Below, piece by piece: positions 26,288 through 35,491 of a stretch of DNA of 64,000 nt. The position numbers were made by a program, and so were the translations under genes. Each line of letters opens with the position of its first letter. The stretch's first letter is position 1. A model generated the notes under the pieces. That model saw nothing but the letters and a program-made list of their open reading frames with translations, had not been told where the DNA came from and ran no database searches. Origin of the DNA: Glaciimonas immobilis (GTDB lineage: Bacteria > Pseudomonadota > Gammaproteobacteria > Burkholderiales > Burkholderiaceae_D); the NCBI RefSeq assembly GCF_011947285.1, contig NZ_JAAOZT010000009.1, positions 62,001 to 126,000 of the forward strand. Reading direction: 5' to 3'.

Positions 26288-26755
26288 TCAACGTATCGGT
26301 AACCGTGTCGTATGTTTAACCTCTTCCATTACCGCGTAAGTGTGCGTTTCCCGTACACCTTTCAATTGCAATAGCGACTTTCCCAGAAACTCGCGATAAG
26401 CGTTCATGTCCTTTACCCGCGCCTTGACCAGATAGTCAAAACCGCCCGCAACCATGTGGCATTCCAGCACCTCGGGGATCACTTGCACGCTTTTACTAAA
26501 CGCATCGAATACTTCGGGCGTAGTCCGATCCAACACTACCTCAATGAACACCAACAGCGCCACGTCGAGCAACTGCGGATTAAGCTGAGCGGTGTAATGC
26601 ATGATATAGCCAGCATCCTGCAACTTGCGTACCCGCTCAAGGCAAGCCGCTGGCGATAGGTTGACCCGTCCCGACAGGTCTACATTGCTGATCCGACCGT
26701 CGTTCTGCAACTCGGAAAGAATTTTTTTACTTATTTTATCTAGCATTTTGCCCAT
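26288..26755 (-). CDS. Lrp/AsnC-family regulator, divergent from putA
   Basis: This 155-residue protein has the Lrp HTH (LDKISKKILSELQNDGRISN, VDLSGRVNLSPAACLERVRK) and the RAM effector domain (ECHMVAGGFDYLVKARVKDM). It lies 181 bases from putA and faces away from it. In alphaproteobacteria and Pseudomonas relatives, such Lrp-type activators (PutR) switch on putA when proline is present. Since PutA here lacks its own DNA-binding domain, this protein is the likely proline-responsive regulator. Confidence 0.85.
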   Translation of the reverse strand: MGKMLDKISKKILSELQNDGRISNVDLSGRVNLSPAACLERVRKLQDAGYIMHYTAQLNPQLLDVALLVFIEVVLDRTTPEVFDAFSKSVQVIPEVLECHMVAGGFDYLVKARVKDMNAYREFLGKSLLQLKGVRETHTYAVMEEVKHTTRLPIR

Positions 26756-26936
26756 TTCCGAAAGAATTTTATTCGGTTAAATTTTCGCATTAATAACAAA
26801 ATTTTGATAGTCATCGCTATTACCAGAATAAATCCACCGTAATGCCGCCTACAATCGATCGATTCGCAAAGATTACATAATTCTAACCGTTCCCTCCTGC
26901 TTTTATTGTTTTTTTACCTATTTCGAGACCGCCACC

Positions 26937-29900
26937 ATGCCGACGCCATCCCCGTTGACTTCCTCTTCGAATGTAACGCCGTTCGCAGCATTCCATGCCG
27001 AAGTGTTCGGCGATCAATCGTCCGCGCAATCCCCCGCTGGATCTGCCGATCAATCTGCCGCTCAATCTACATTACGTGCAGCAATCACGGCAGCTTATCG
27101 ACGCGATGAAGCCATAGCTGTGCAATGGCTATTGAGCAACGTCGTAGATAGTTCTGGTGCACGAGCGGCAAGTGAAGAACTAGCGCGCAAGCTGGTGCAG
27201 TCGGTGCGCGACAAGCGCACACGTGCCTCCGGCGTTGATGCGTTAATGCACGAGTTTTCTTTATCCTCGGAGGAGGGGGTCGCGTTGATGTGCCTCGCCG
27301 AGGCATTGTTACGAATTCCCGACCACCAGACTGCTGACCGATTAATCGCCGATAAAATTAGCAAAGGCGACTGGCGTCGCCACGTAGGCGAATCGCCATC
27401 GATGTTCGTCAACGCCGCAACCTGGGGACTGGTCATCACCGGTAAACTGGTCAGCACCAATAGCGAACGCGGGCTGGGTTCGGCGCTGACCAAACTGATC
27501 ACTAAAGGCGGCGAGCCATTGATCCGTAAAGGCGTAGATGTCGCCATGCGCATGTTGGGCAATCAATTTGTCACCGGACAAAATATCGCTGAAGCCCTCG
27601 ACAACAGCCGCGATAATGAAAAACGCGGCTATCGCTACTCGTACGACATGCTGGGCGAAGCCGCATTGACTGAAGAAGATGCGGCGGCTTATTATGCCTC
27701 TTATGAAACAGCAATCCACGCCATCGGTCGCGCCTCAGCCGGACGCGGGATCAAAGACGGCCCGGGCATTTCTGTAAAATTGTCAGCGCTACATCCACGC
27801 TATTCACGGTCTCAGAAGCAACGCACGATGACTGAATTGCTGCCACGCTTAAAGCAACTATTGCTGCTGGCAAAACAGTACGACATCGGCTTGAATATCG
27901 ATGCCGAAGAAGCCGATCGCCTTGAATTATCGCTGGATCTAATGGAAGCGTTAGCATTTGATCCCGATCTTGCCGGATTTGAGGGAATTGGTTATGTGGT
28001 ACAGGGTTATCAAAAACGCTGTCCGTTCGTGATCGATTATCTGGTTGACCTGGCACGCCGCAGCGGTCAAAAATTTATGGTTCGATTGGTTAAAGGCGCC
28101 TATTGGGATGCGGAAGTCAAGCGTGCTCAGGTAGATGGCATGCCCGGCTATCCGGTCTATACGCGTAAGGTTTATACCGACGTTTCGTACCTGGCGTGTG
28201 CACAAAAATTGCTGGCCGCGACCGATGTCCTGTATCCGCAATTTGCCACGCATAATGCCCGGACGCTAGCGACAATTTATTGTTGGGCGGAAGAAAAGGG
28301 CATCACTGATTATGAATTTCAGTGCCTGCACGGAATGGGCGAAACCCTCTACGATCAAGTGGTCGGAAAAGATAATTTAAGTAAGCCGTGCCGCATTTAC
28401 GCACCGGTCGGATCGCATCAGACACTGCTGGCGTATCTGGTCCGACGGTTACTGGAAAATGGCGCTAACTCATCATTTGTAAATCAGATCGTCGACGAAA
28501 ATTACTCCATCGAGATGTTAATCGCCGATCCACTAAACGAGGCCCTAAAACTCGGCGGCGAACCGCACGCCAACATTCCATTGCCACGCGCACTGTATGG
28601 AAATGAACGCAAAAATTCTGCGGGCGTTGACCTCAGCAACGAAGACGTGCTGCGCGACATCGACGCAACATTTCAGCAATTGCGCGGCACGCAATGGCAC
28701 GCTATGCCACTACTTGCGCAAGACCATCCTATTAGCGCCGCAATCGGTACTGCGCAAAATATTTTAAATCCGGCTGACCATCGCGATATCGTCGGGACCG
28801 TGATCGAAGCCAGCGCCGAAGACGTTGAATCCGCCCTCAGCGCTGCGACTTCATACGTAACGGACTGGCAAACAAGAACGCCGCCGGATCGCGCGGAATT
28901 ATTATTACGCGCAGCCGATTTGTTTGAAGAGCACCAATATGAATTGATCGCGCTAGCCATTCGGGAAGCAGGCAAATCATTACCGAATGGCATCGCAGAA
29001 GTACGTGAGGCTGTCGATTTTTTACGCTACTACGCGGCGCAAATACGCAATACGACCAATACTTTGGCGCTTGGTCCGGTGGTCTGCATTAGCCCATGGA
29101 ATTTTCCGCTGGCGATTTTTGTCGGTGAGATTAGCGCGTCATTAGCGGCTGGCAATGTGGTACTAGCCAAACCTGCGGAACAAACGCCATTGATCGCCAC
29201 GCGCGCAGTGCAGTTACTGCATCAGGCGGGCGTGCCGCGTGGTGCTTTGCAATTGTTACCAGGACGCGGTGACACTGTTGGCGCCAGTCTGACCGCAGAT
29301 GCGCGCGTTAAAGGCGTGATTTTCACTGGCTCAACTGAGGTCGCGCAATTAATCAATCGTACGCTCGCCACACGCGCCATCAAAGAATCGATAGAGCTTC
29401 CTTTTATCGCAGAAACTGGTGGACAAAATGCGTTGATCGTTGATTCCAGCGCACTGCCCGAACAGGTGGTGGTAGACGTTCTCAGCTCAGCATTTGATAG
29501 CGCAGGGCAACGTTGCTCGGCACTACGCGTTTTATGCCTGCAAAACGATATTGCGGATCGCACAATCCACATGTTAAAAGGTGCTATGAAAGAACTTCGG
29601 ATTGGCAATCCGGATCGCTTGATCACCGATATCGGACCAGTGATTGATGCGGAGGCACGACAACAATTACTCGCGCATATCGAAAAGATGAAGGCAACGG
29701 CAAAAGACTTTTTCCAGTTGCCGCTTTCTGATGAAGAAAACCGTGGCACATTCGTTGCGCCGACCCTTATAGAAATTGGTTCGCTTGATGAATTGCAACG
29801 CGAGGTATTTGGGCCAGTGCTTCATGTGATGCGTTATGCGCGCAACCAGCTGCCCGATCTCATTAATGCGATAAACGCTAGCGGGTATGGATTGACACTA

Positions 29901-30710
29901 GGAATCCATTCACGCATCGATGAGACCATCGATTTCATTACGCGTCGCGCGCACGTCGGTAATATTTACGTGAACCGAAATATCGTTGGTGCGGTTGTCG
30001 GCGTGCAGCCGTTCGGCGGAGAGGGTAAATCCGGAACCGGGCCAAAAGCCGGTGGACCACTTTATTTAAAACGTCTGCAACGTACCCCAGAAGTTAGTCT
30101 CGGTGCGCATACAATTCATGAAGCCAGCCCGCTAGTAACCGACGGCGCCTCGGCGCTGCAGTCGTTATTAGGTTGGGCTAAAACTCACGGACACCAGCGT
30201 ATCGCGGCCTTGGGACAAGAATATATTCATCACAGCTGGCTGGGTACTTCAATGGTATTGCCAGGCCCGACCGGCGAACGAAATACACTCTCGTTCGCGC
30301 CACGCGGGGCGGTTTTGTGTAGCGCCCAGACAGTTGCCGTCATGTTGAATCAGCTAGCGGCGGTGTTAGCAACGGGCAATACGCCAGTGATCGAATCAGC
30401 GTCGTCCAGCCTGATTCCAAGTGGCCTGCCCAAGGTCGTGCGTGATGTAATTCGTACTATCGACAGCGTCAATAATGTTGCCGATGCCAAAGATACAAAT
30501 GCGATTGCGTTACATCTGGCGTTAGTCGATAGCGCCGATCTGGCACGCTTGCATCCGTTGCTGGCGGCCAGAGAAGGGGCGCTGGTACCCGTTCTGGAAA
30601 CCTCAGAATATGCTCCAATTCCTCTGTGGCGGCTGGTGGCTGAACGTGCCATTTGCGTGAACACGACTGCGGCAGGAGGCAATGCCAGCCTGATGACATT
30701 AGAGGCTTAA
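26937..30710 (+). CDS. putA: Bifunctional proline dehydrogenase / P5C dehydrogenase PutA, without RHH domain
   Basis: This 1257-residue enzyme oxidises proline to glutamate in two steps. The FAD-binding PRODH barrel includes GISVKLSALHPRYSRSQ, FMVRLVKGAYWD and EFQCLHGMGE. The P5CDH part includes CISPWNFPLAIFVGEISASL, FTGSTEVAQLI, catalytic Glu826 (AETGGQN) and catalytic Cys860 (GQRCSALRV). The C-terminal 200 residues are the extra ALDH-like domain of long PutAs. E. coli PutA starts with a ribbon-helix-helix repressor domain; this one starts with a Ser/Ala-rich tail instead, so it should not bind DNA. Regulation then falls to the divergent Lrp-type gene. Confidence 0.96.
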   Translation: MPTPSPLTSSSNVTPFAAFHAEVFGDQSSAQSPAGSADQSAAQSTLRAAITAAYRRDEAIAVQWLLSNVVDSSGARAASEELARKLVQSVRDKRTRASGVDALMHEFSLSSEEGVALMCLAEALLRIPDHQTADRLIADKISKGDWRRHVGESPSMFVNAATWGLVITGKLVSTNSERGLGSALTKLITKGGEPLIRKGVDVAMRMLGNQFVTGQNIAEALDNSRDNEKRGYRYSYDMLGEAALTEEDAAAYYASYETAIHAIGRASAGRGIKDGPGISVKLSALHPRYSRSQKQRTMTELLPRLKQLLLLAKQYDIGLNIDAEEADRLELSLDLMEALAFDPDLAGFEGIGYVVQGYQKRCPFVIDYLVDLARRSGQKFMVRLVKGAYWDAEVKRAQVDGMPGYPVYTRKVYTDVSYLACAQKLLAATDVLYPQFATHNARTLATIYCWAEEKGITDYEFQCLHGMGETLYDQVVGKDNLSKPCRIYAPVGSHQTLLAYLVRRLLENGANSSFVNQIVDENYSIEMLIADPLNEALKLGGEPHANIPLPRALYGNERKNSAGVDLSNEDVLRDIDATFQQLRGTQWHAMPLLAQDHPISAAIGTAQNILNPADHRDIVGTVIEASAEDVESALSAATSYVTDWQTRTPPDRAELLLRAADLFEEHQYELIALAIREAGKSLPNGIAEVREAVDFLRYYAAQIRNTTNTLALGPVVCISPWNFPLAIFVGEISASLAAGNVVLAKPAEQTPLIATRAVQLLHQAGVPRGALQLLPGRGDTVGASLTADARVKGVIFTGSTEVAQLINRTLATRAIKESIELPFIAETGGQNALIVDSSALPEQVVVDVLSSAFDSAGQRCSALRVLCLQNDIADRTIHMLKGAMKELRIGNPDRLITDIGPVIDAEARQQLLAHIEKMKATAKDFFQLPLSDEENRGTFVAPTLIEIGSLDELQREVFGPVLHVMRYARNQLPDLINAINASGYGLTLGIHSRIDETIDFITRRAHVGNIYVNRNIVGAVVGVQPFGGEGKSGTGPKAGGPLYLKRLQRTPEVSLGAHTIHEASPLVTDGASALQSLLGWAKTHGHQRIAALGQEYIHHSWLGTSMVLPGPTGERNTLSFAPRGAVLCSAQTVAVMLNQLAAVLATGNTPVIESASSSLIPSGLPKVVRDVIRTIDSVNNVADAKDTNAIALHLALVDSADLARLHPLLAAREGALVPVLETSEYAPIPLWRLVAERAICVNTTAAGGNASLMTLEA

Positions 30711-30790
30711 TGGTGCCTTTCTACTCCGGCTTTATAACTATGCGTTTTATACTAAGGCTCGGGTAATTAAAAATATTCAGCTTTTAAATT

Positions 30791-30829
30791 CAAAACCGGT
30801 TCATCGTTTAGCGCGATGAACCGGTTTTG
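30791..30829. terminator. Strong putA terminator hairpin
   Basis: CAAAACCGGTTCATCG and CGATGAACCGGTTTTG are perfect complements over 16 bases around a seven-base loop. A and T runs at the stem base suit termination in both directions. Confidence 0.75.
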
Positions 30830-31309
30830 CGCATTTACGTAGATATGTCGCCATTTCGCAGCGCTATACTTACCTCAGCATCTAAGCACCTCAATACTCA
30901 GCACTTCCTCATCAAACATCGCTTTTCCTCGCTTACGTAATCTGGTTAAATAGATACTACATAAGAATAAAACTTTGCCGTCAAAATAACCGTTGCGATA
31001 AGCATTAACGGCATTAACGGCATTAACGACGATATGGCTTGGACGAAAAAGACAAAGCGAGAATGCATCAGGGACATCGTAGGTCAAAATGCTTTGGCTT
31101 GTTGACGTGACTTCAAACAGCGGGCAATTTCTTATTGACGTAACTGCTTCCGAAAAAAAATCTTGTAAAATTGCAATAAAATGCGATCTTGTGGCATAAC
31201 TGATGTAAGCGTTTGAATGTAAGCGTAGTAAAACAAATACACGCATCTAAAGGTTTTCCACCTCGGATGTGCGAATGTCTAACCCCATACGTTTAACTCC
31301 ATATCGTCC
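30830..31309. other. Intergenic region with one doubtful small ORF and a tandem repeat
   Basis: A minus-strand frame of 123 codons (30875-31246) reads MRVFVLLRLHSNAYISYATR and carries a VNAVNAVNA run. That run is produced by three exact copies of GCATTAACG at 31002-31028. It has no clear ribosome site and no family I know, so I keep it as doubtful. ATGTAAGCGT is repeated at 31203-31212 and 31217-31226, just at its start. Confidence 0.3.
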
Positions 31310-33403
31310 ATGACTTCAGTCTCTTCCGCCCCTTCTACGCCACCCGCCCCCGCCCCCGGCCCGTCTCGCGCGTTAAAAATTATTGCGTGGTGCATTGGCA
31401 GCCTGCTGGTAATACTAGCGCTGTGTCTGGCTTTTTTACTGACCTTTAACTGGAATCGGGCAAGACCCTGGATCAATGCGCGCGTGTCCGAGGCCGCCGG
31501 TCGGCCGTTCGCCATTCGCGGAGATTTGGCGTTACATTGGTTCAATCCAAAAGGTCAAGAAACCGGCTGGCACCAATGGATACCATGGCCACAGTTGAGC
31601 GCACGCGATATCGTCCTCGATAATCCTGATTGGGCAAAAACCGGTCAGCATATGGTCGAAGTTAAGCAGGTGACGTTTACTTTGCGGCCTCTGCCATTAT
31701 TAGAAAAACGCATCAGCGTTACAACACTACAGCTCGATTACCCGCTCGTCATGCTGGAGCGATCTGCGGATGGCAAGAACAACTGGACATTTCCTGCGTC
31801 GACGCCGAGTAAGTGGAAACTGGATCTCCAGCAACTGGTCCTGACGCAAGGCGCCATAAGGCTACTTGACCCCATAAAAAAAATCGATATCAACGCCAAC
31901 ATAGCGACGTTAGCCGAGACGACTAAAGAGGGTTACGGCATTGGGTGGAGCGTCAAAGGGAGTTTTAATAAAACACCGGTGACGGGCAATGGACAGGCCG
32001 GGGCGATACTATCTCTTGCAAACGTCAATACAACCTATCCACTCGCGGCCAGCGTCCATGTCGGCAAGACAGCGGTAGACATCCGGGGTACCATATCCAA
32101 GCCGCGCGATCTTGCTGCGCTGGACCTGAGGTTAAAACTTGCCGCCACCAGCATGGAGGACCTGTACGCGCTGACCGGCATCGTGCTGCCTGCCACGCCA
32201 CCATTTATTACTGAGGGCCATCTGATCGGTAAGATTCTACCCGGCGGCAACCAGTGGATTTATGAAAATTTCAAGGGTAGGGTTGGTTCAAGCGACCTCG
32301 CTGGATCACTCGAATATATCGCCAGAGAACCCCGACCATTGTTAAAAGGCTCACTGGTGTCCAACCAATTGCGATTAGCCGACCTGGGCCCACTTGTCGG
32401 CGCCGACTCGAACGCGAGCAAAACCAACCGGGGCGTAGCGCTTACGCAACCAGCTAACAAAGCCCTGCCTACACAACAGTTTAATACTGCAAAATGGGGC
32501 AGTATTGATGCTGACGTCCAATTTTCTGGTAAAAACATCATCCGGCCTAAATCTTTACCGATCCAGAATTTGCAAACAAATATTCATCTGAATAACAGTC
32601 AACTTTCGCTGACGCCCCTAAATTTTGGCATCGCGGGTGGAAATCTGATATCAACCATCAAACTCGATGGTAGCGGCAAAACGATTAAAGCCAACATATC
32701 GCTTTCAGCGCGCCATCTTAAAATTAACAAGCTATTCCCTACTTTGGAGTCCGCGCGCGCCAGTCTGGGTGAAGTTAATGGCGATGCTGCTTTAACCGGC
32801 ACTGGCAACTCCATAGCGGCGTTGTTGGCGAGTGCTAACGGTGAGCTTAAAACGTTGATCAATCAAGGGACTATGAGTAAATTTATACTTGAGGCAGCGG
32901 GGCTCAACGTCGGCAACGTGGTGCTCACCAAGCTATTTGGCGACAAGCAGGTACATCTTAATTGCCTGGCGAGCAATTTTGGTATTACCAACGGCCTGAT
33001 GCAAACACGGACATTTCTGCTGGATACGGACGATGCGATCATTACGGTCAGTGGACAAATTAACCTGGCCAGGGAATCCATGGACCTGAAGGTAAAGCCG
33101 AAAAGCAAAGGCCTGCGCATAATTTCCTTCAGATCGCCTCTATACGTCGCTGGGACTTTTAAAAACCCGGATGTTGGGGTGGATAAGGGAGTACTGGCGC
33201 TAAAGGCAGGCAGCGCCATTGCGCTCGGTATTTTATTCCCTGTTGCTGGTATTTTACCTTTGGTCAACATCGGCGGGACCCAACCAACCGATTGCGCCCG
33301 TCTGCTAGCGGAGACCAAAATAAAACCTGTCCTAAAGCCCAGCACGCACCCAGCACCCGCACCGGTCTCCTCAGAGACCTCTGGACTGTCTACCAACCAT
33401 TGA
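31310..33403 (+). CDS. AsmA-family protein
   Basis: This 697-residue protein begins with a Pro/Ala-rich tail and one membrane anchor (IIAWCIGSLLVILALCLAFL) near residue 25. AsmA-type repeats follow: INARVSEAAGRPFAIRGDLA, NWTFPAS, the late segment NGDAALTGTGNSIAALLASA, and the C-terminal ISFRSPLYVAGTFKNPDVGV. AsmA/YhjG-like proteins sit in the inner membrane and span the periplasm. Some members are now seen as lipid-transfer bridges to the outer membrane. It stands alone, directly left of the origin-like region. Confidence 0.87.
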   Translation: MTSVSSAPSTPPAPAPGPSRALKIIAWCIGSLLVILALCLAFLLTFNWNRARPWINARVSEAAGRPFAIRGDLALHWFNPKGQETGWHQWIPWPQLSARDIVLDNPDWAKTGQHMVEVKQVTFTLRPLPLLEKRISVTTLQLDYPLVMLERSADGKNNWTFPASTPSKWKLDLQQLVLTQGAIRLLDPIKKIDINANIATLAETTKEGYGIGWSVKGSFNKTPVTGNGQAGAILSLANVNTTYPLAASVHVGKTAVDIRGTISKPRDLAALDLRLKLAATSMEDLYALTGIVLPATPPFITEGHLIGKILPGGNQWIYENFKGRVGSSDLAGSLEYIAREPRPLLKGSLVSNQLRLADLGPLVGADSNASKTNRGVALTQPANKALPTQQFNTAKWGSIDADVQFSGKNIIRPKSLPIQNLQTNIHLNNSQLSLTPLNFGIAGGNLISTIKLDGSGKTIKANISLSARHLKINKLFPTLESARASLGEVNGDAALTGTGNSIAALLASANGELKTLINQGTMSKFILEAAGLNVGNVVLTKLFGDKQVHLNCLASNFGITNGLMQTRTFLLDTDDAIITVSGQINLARESMDLKVKPKSKGLRIISFRSPLYVAGTFKNPDVGVDKGVLALKAGSAIALGILFPVAGILPLVNIGGTQPTDCARLLAETKIKPVLKPSTHPAPAPVSSETSGLSTNH

Positions 33404-33887
33404 CCGGATGCAGGCTGATGGCGCGTAATCGCCAAGCCCAAAATCGGCGTAGAGCGCTCCTGCAGCCGTCGCGACGGCTGGCAGCGGTATCTTTGTGTTG
33501 CGAGCGGCAGATCAAAGCAGTATTAAATTTATATAGCCATGGTCATCGGCACCATCGGTGCACATAGTTGCATTGGTACTGTGGCCCCACCACAAAGGCT
33601 TTTAGCTGCGTACGGAGCGTCGGTGTGACTTCCGCTTACGTGCGCACTTTTATATTACCAGCAAGCCACTGGACGCTATTCTCATAGGTAAAACGCACCC
33701 CCATATTTTGGAACGTTCATTCTTAACTTTCATTTTTCGGCTAATTATCGAGAGCATTTATTAAAAGCCGCTCACCGTATTGACCCATATCTAGGCGGCT
33801 ACTACCCCGCTTATTTTGTTTTCTACGCGTTTGAGCCGCTTGAACGACACGGAAACGACCATTTTTTCTTTCATAATGTCGATAAAT
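33404..33887. other. Left flank of origin-like region, with an 18-base palindrome
   Basis: No gene is supported; a 74-codon minus-strand frame at 33741-33965 lacks a ribosome site and runs into the DnaA boxes. CAGCCGTCGCGACGGCTG at 33463-33480 is a perfect palindrome 60 bases after the AsmA stop. Confidence 0.5.
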
Positions 33888-33899
33888 TGTGGATATCCC

Positions 33900-34090
33900 T
33901 GTGGATAAGAATAAGTCAAAGTGGGGATAACTTGCCACGATAGGACAGTCTACTTTTTTATCCACCAGATGGGCTTCCTGGATACAAGAATTACTCAGGC
34001 ATTATCCAAGTCATAACCCTCTGTTTACACGCACTTTTTGGCACTTATCCACAGAAATCGGGGTTGTTTACTACTATTACTATTTATATA
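33900..34090 (+). repeat. Origin module A
   Basis: TGTGGATAA (33900), TGGGGATAA (33922), TTTTTTATCC (33954), TTATCCACA (34045), then GTTTACTACTATTACTA (34066) and TTTATATA. The distance from TTTTTTATCC to TTATCCACA is 91 bases. Confidence 0.8.
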
Positions 34091-34504
34091 TTCAGATCGT
34101 TAACTACAACAAGAACTTTTTTTAATTTGAGATCCAAATATAAGCAGATTTCAGCAAATTACAGCGTTGATGATCCACTCGAACGTTTAATTACAATAAT
34201 TCTTGTAGTCACATGCGTTAGGAGCGTTGATTTTTAGAGTTAATAGACCACAAAGTTTATTTTTTTGCGCATGGTTCAACTGGAATCGGATACATCCGTC
34301 TTTCCTGGTGATATCACCACCGCTAGCGCGTGAAATTTTGCTAAAAATATTGGCTACACCGGCCCACAGCACACTCTTTACGATGGCAACTCGTTCGTAT
34401 ATTCGTCATTTTTTGCCCGAATAGCTCCCTCACTATTGCTTAGTTATAAAAAAGTATCGGTTTTTCCGTCATCAGCCCACTAGATCATGCATAAAAAAGA
34501 TCTT
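34091..34504. other. Spacer between origin modules A and B
   Basis: This spacer is about 260 bases longer than that between B and C. A 65-codon plus-strand frame (34227-34424) is open but has no ribosome site and no family. It may be inserted DNA. Confidence 0.35.
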
Positions 34505-34713
34505 TGTGGATAACCGTGTTGACAAGTTGAGGGGAAATTGGGGGGAAGTACGCGATTGGTTGCCGATAGATTTTTTATCCAATAGATATACGTTAGCAGT
34601 ACAGCCCTTAACCGACGTTTATCCTATTTCTAAGAAGTTGTTTACAAAGGATAAAGTCTAGTTATCCACAGAAATAACAGTCGTTAACTACTATTACTAT
34701 TTGTATATATAAA
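34505..34713 (+). repeat. Origin module B
   Basis: TGTGGATAA (34505), TTTTTTATCC (34571), TTATCCACA (34662), then GTTAACTACTATTACTA (34683) and TATATATAAA. The GGGGATAA site is degenerate (GGGGAAAT). The TTTTTTATCC to TTATCCACA distance is again 91 bases. Confidence 0.8.
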
Positions 34714-34862
34714 CAAGTAAACAACTAACCCAATTTTGAGGTCTGTTTGGGTTGTACAAATAAATGCTAACGGACTCGTTCAAAAATACCGCTTTATGAT
34801 TGCAAGCCGTGCCTCACCCACAACGACAAAATTTCTTAAAGAACTTAAGCTTATTTGCTCTC

Positions 34863-35072
34863 TGTGGATAAGCCTATGGATATCAGGATGAGCAATTTGG
34901 GGATAAGTCCCTTAAAAACGAATTTTATTTTTTTATCCCCTATTTATAGTTAACTGATACACCGTTTTAATAGTGATTTGTACCAGGGCTAAGTAATTGA
35001 TTTATATAGTTTTATTTCAGTTATCCACAGAAAATAGGGGTGTTAACTACTATTACTATTTATATATATAAA
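34863..35072 (+). repeat. Origin module C
   Basis: TGTGGATAA (34863), TGGGGATAA (34898), TTTTTTATCC (34929), TTATCCACA (35021), then GTTAACTACTATTACTA (35042) and TATATATATAAA. The TTTTTTATCC to TTATCCACA distance is 92 bases. This copy has the longest AT tract. Confidence 0.8.
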
Positions 35073-35491
35073 TCCTTAAGTTAACAACGCAAGAAGGGGC
35101 TACCTGGAAGCATACTTTTTAAGCAATAAAAACGAGGAAAGTGAATGCTTATTACTGTACGTACAGGAAATTGGAGAAGAAAAAAATCAATTTTTTAGCG
35201 TGACTAATCAAATAACAAAACCGTTCCTCAAGAAAATTTGGCCTAATGACGCAGTTCCCTCCTAAGGTAAGCTCCTAGTAAGCAATAGGTGAATAAATAG
35301 GCGCTCTGAACAATTTGTAAAATAATTGGCATTTCTGAGTAGAACACCCACTGCCTTCCTTGATCATTGCTCCAATTCTAGCGATCGTTGTCAAGAGTAT
35401 TCGTTACAGTGTGTGATCTGCCGCGCATGAGATGCTTAGTGGTACAAGCACATAAAAAGCCGATAAATGGGGATATGAAGGAGGATGACAA
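35073..35491. other. Right flank of origin-like region, no gene seen
   Basis: AT-rich DNA with no supported gene. It ends with the strong ribosome site AGGAGG before the oxidoreductase start. No dnaA start is present here, where it would be expected. Confidence 0.5.

Larger units (their letters stand above)
33888..35072 (+). other. Origin of replication candidate (oriC-like), triplicated
   Basis: This gene-free stretch holds perfect DnaA boxes in both orientations. TGTGGATAA occurs at 33900, 34505 and 34863; TTATCCACA at 34045, 34662 and 35021. One-mismatch boxes lie at 33888, 33922, 33958 and 34898. Each TTATCCACA is followed, exactly 21 bases from its start, by a TACTACTATTACTATT-type element and a TATATA tract. 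On the other strand that element reads as GAT/AAT triplets in 3'-5' sense, the DnaA-trio that guides strand opening in bacterial origins. Position agrees with parS, parAB and mnmG lying 15-22 kb to the right. No dnaA or rpmH gene flanks it. Confidence 0.8.

Noticed and set aside
29222-29749. 175-codon minus-strand frame
   Set aside because: Antisense to putA; no motif and no ribosome site.
32863-33441. 192-codon minus-strand frame
   Set aside because: Antisense to the AsmA-family gene.
34227-34424. 65-codon gene between origin modules
   Set aside because: No ribosome site, no family, and an equally open frame on the other strand.
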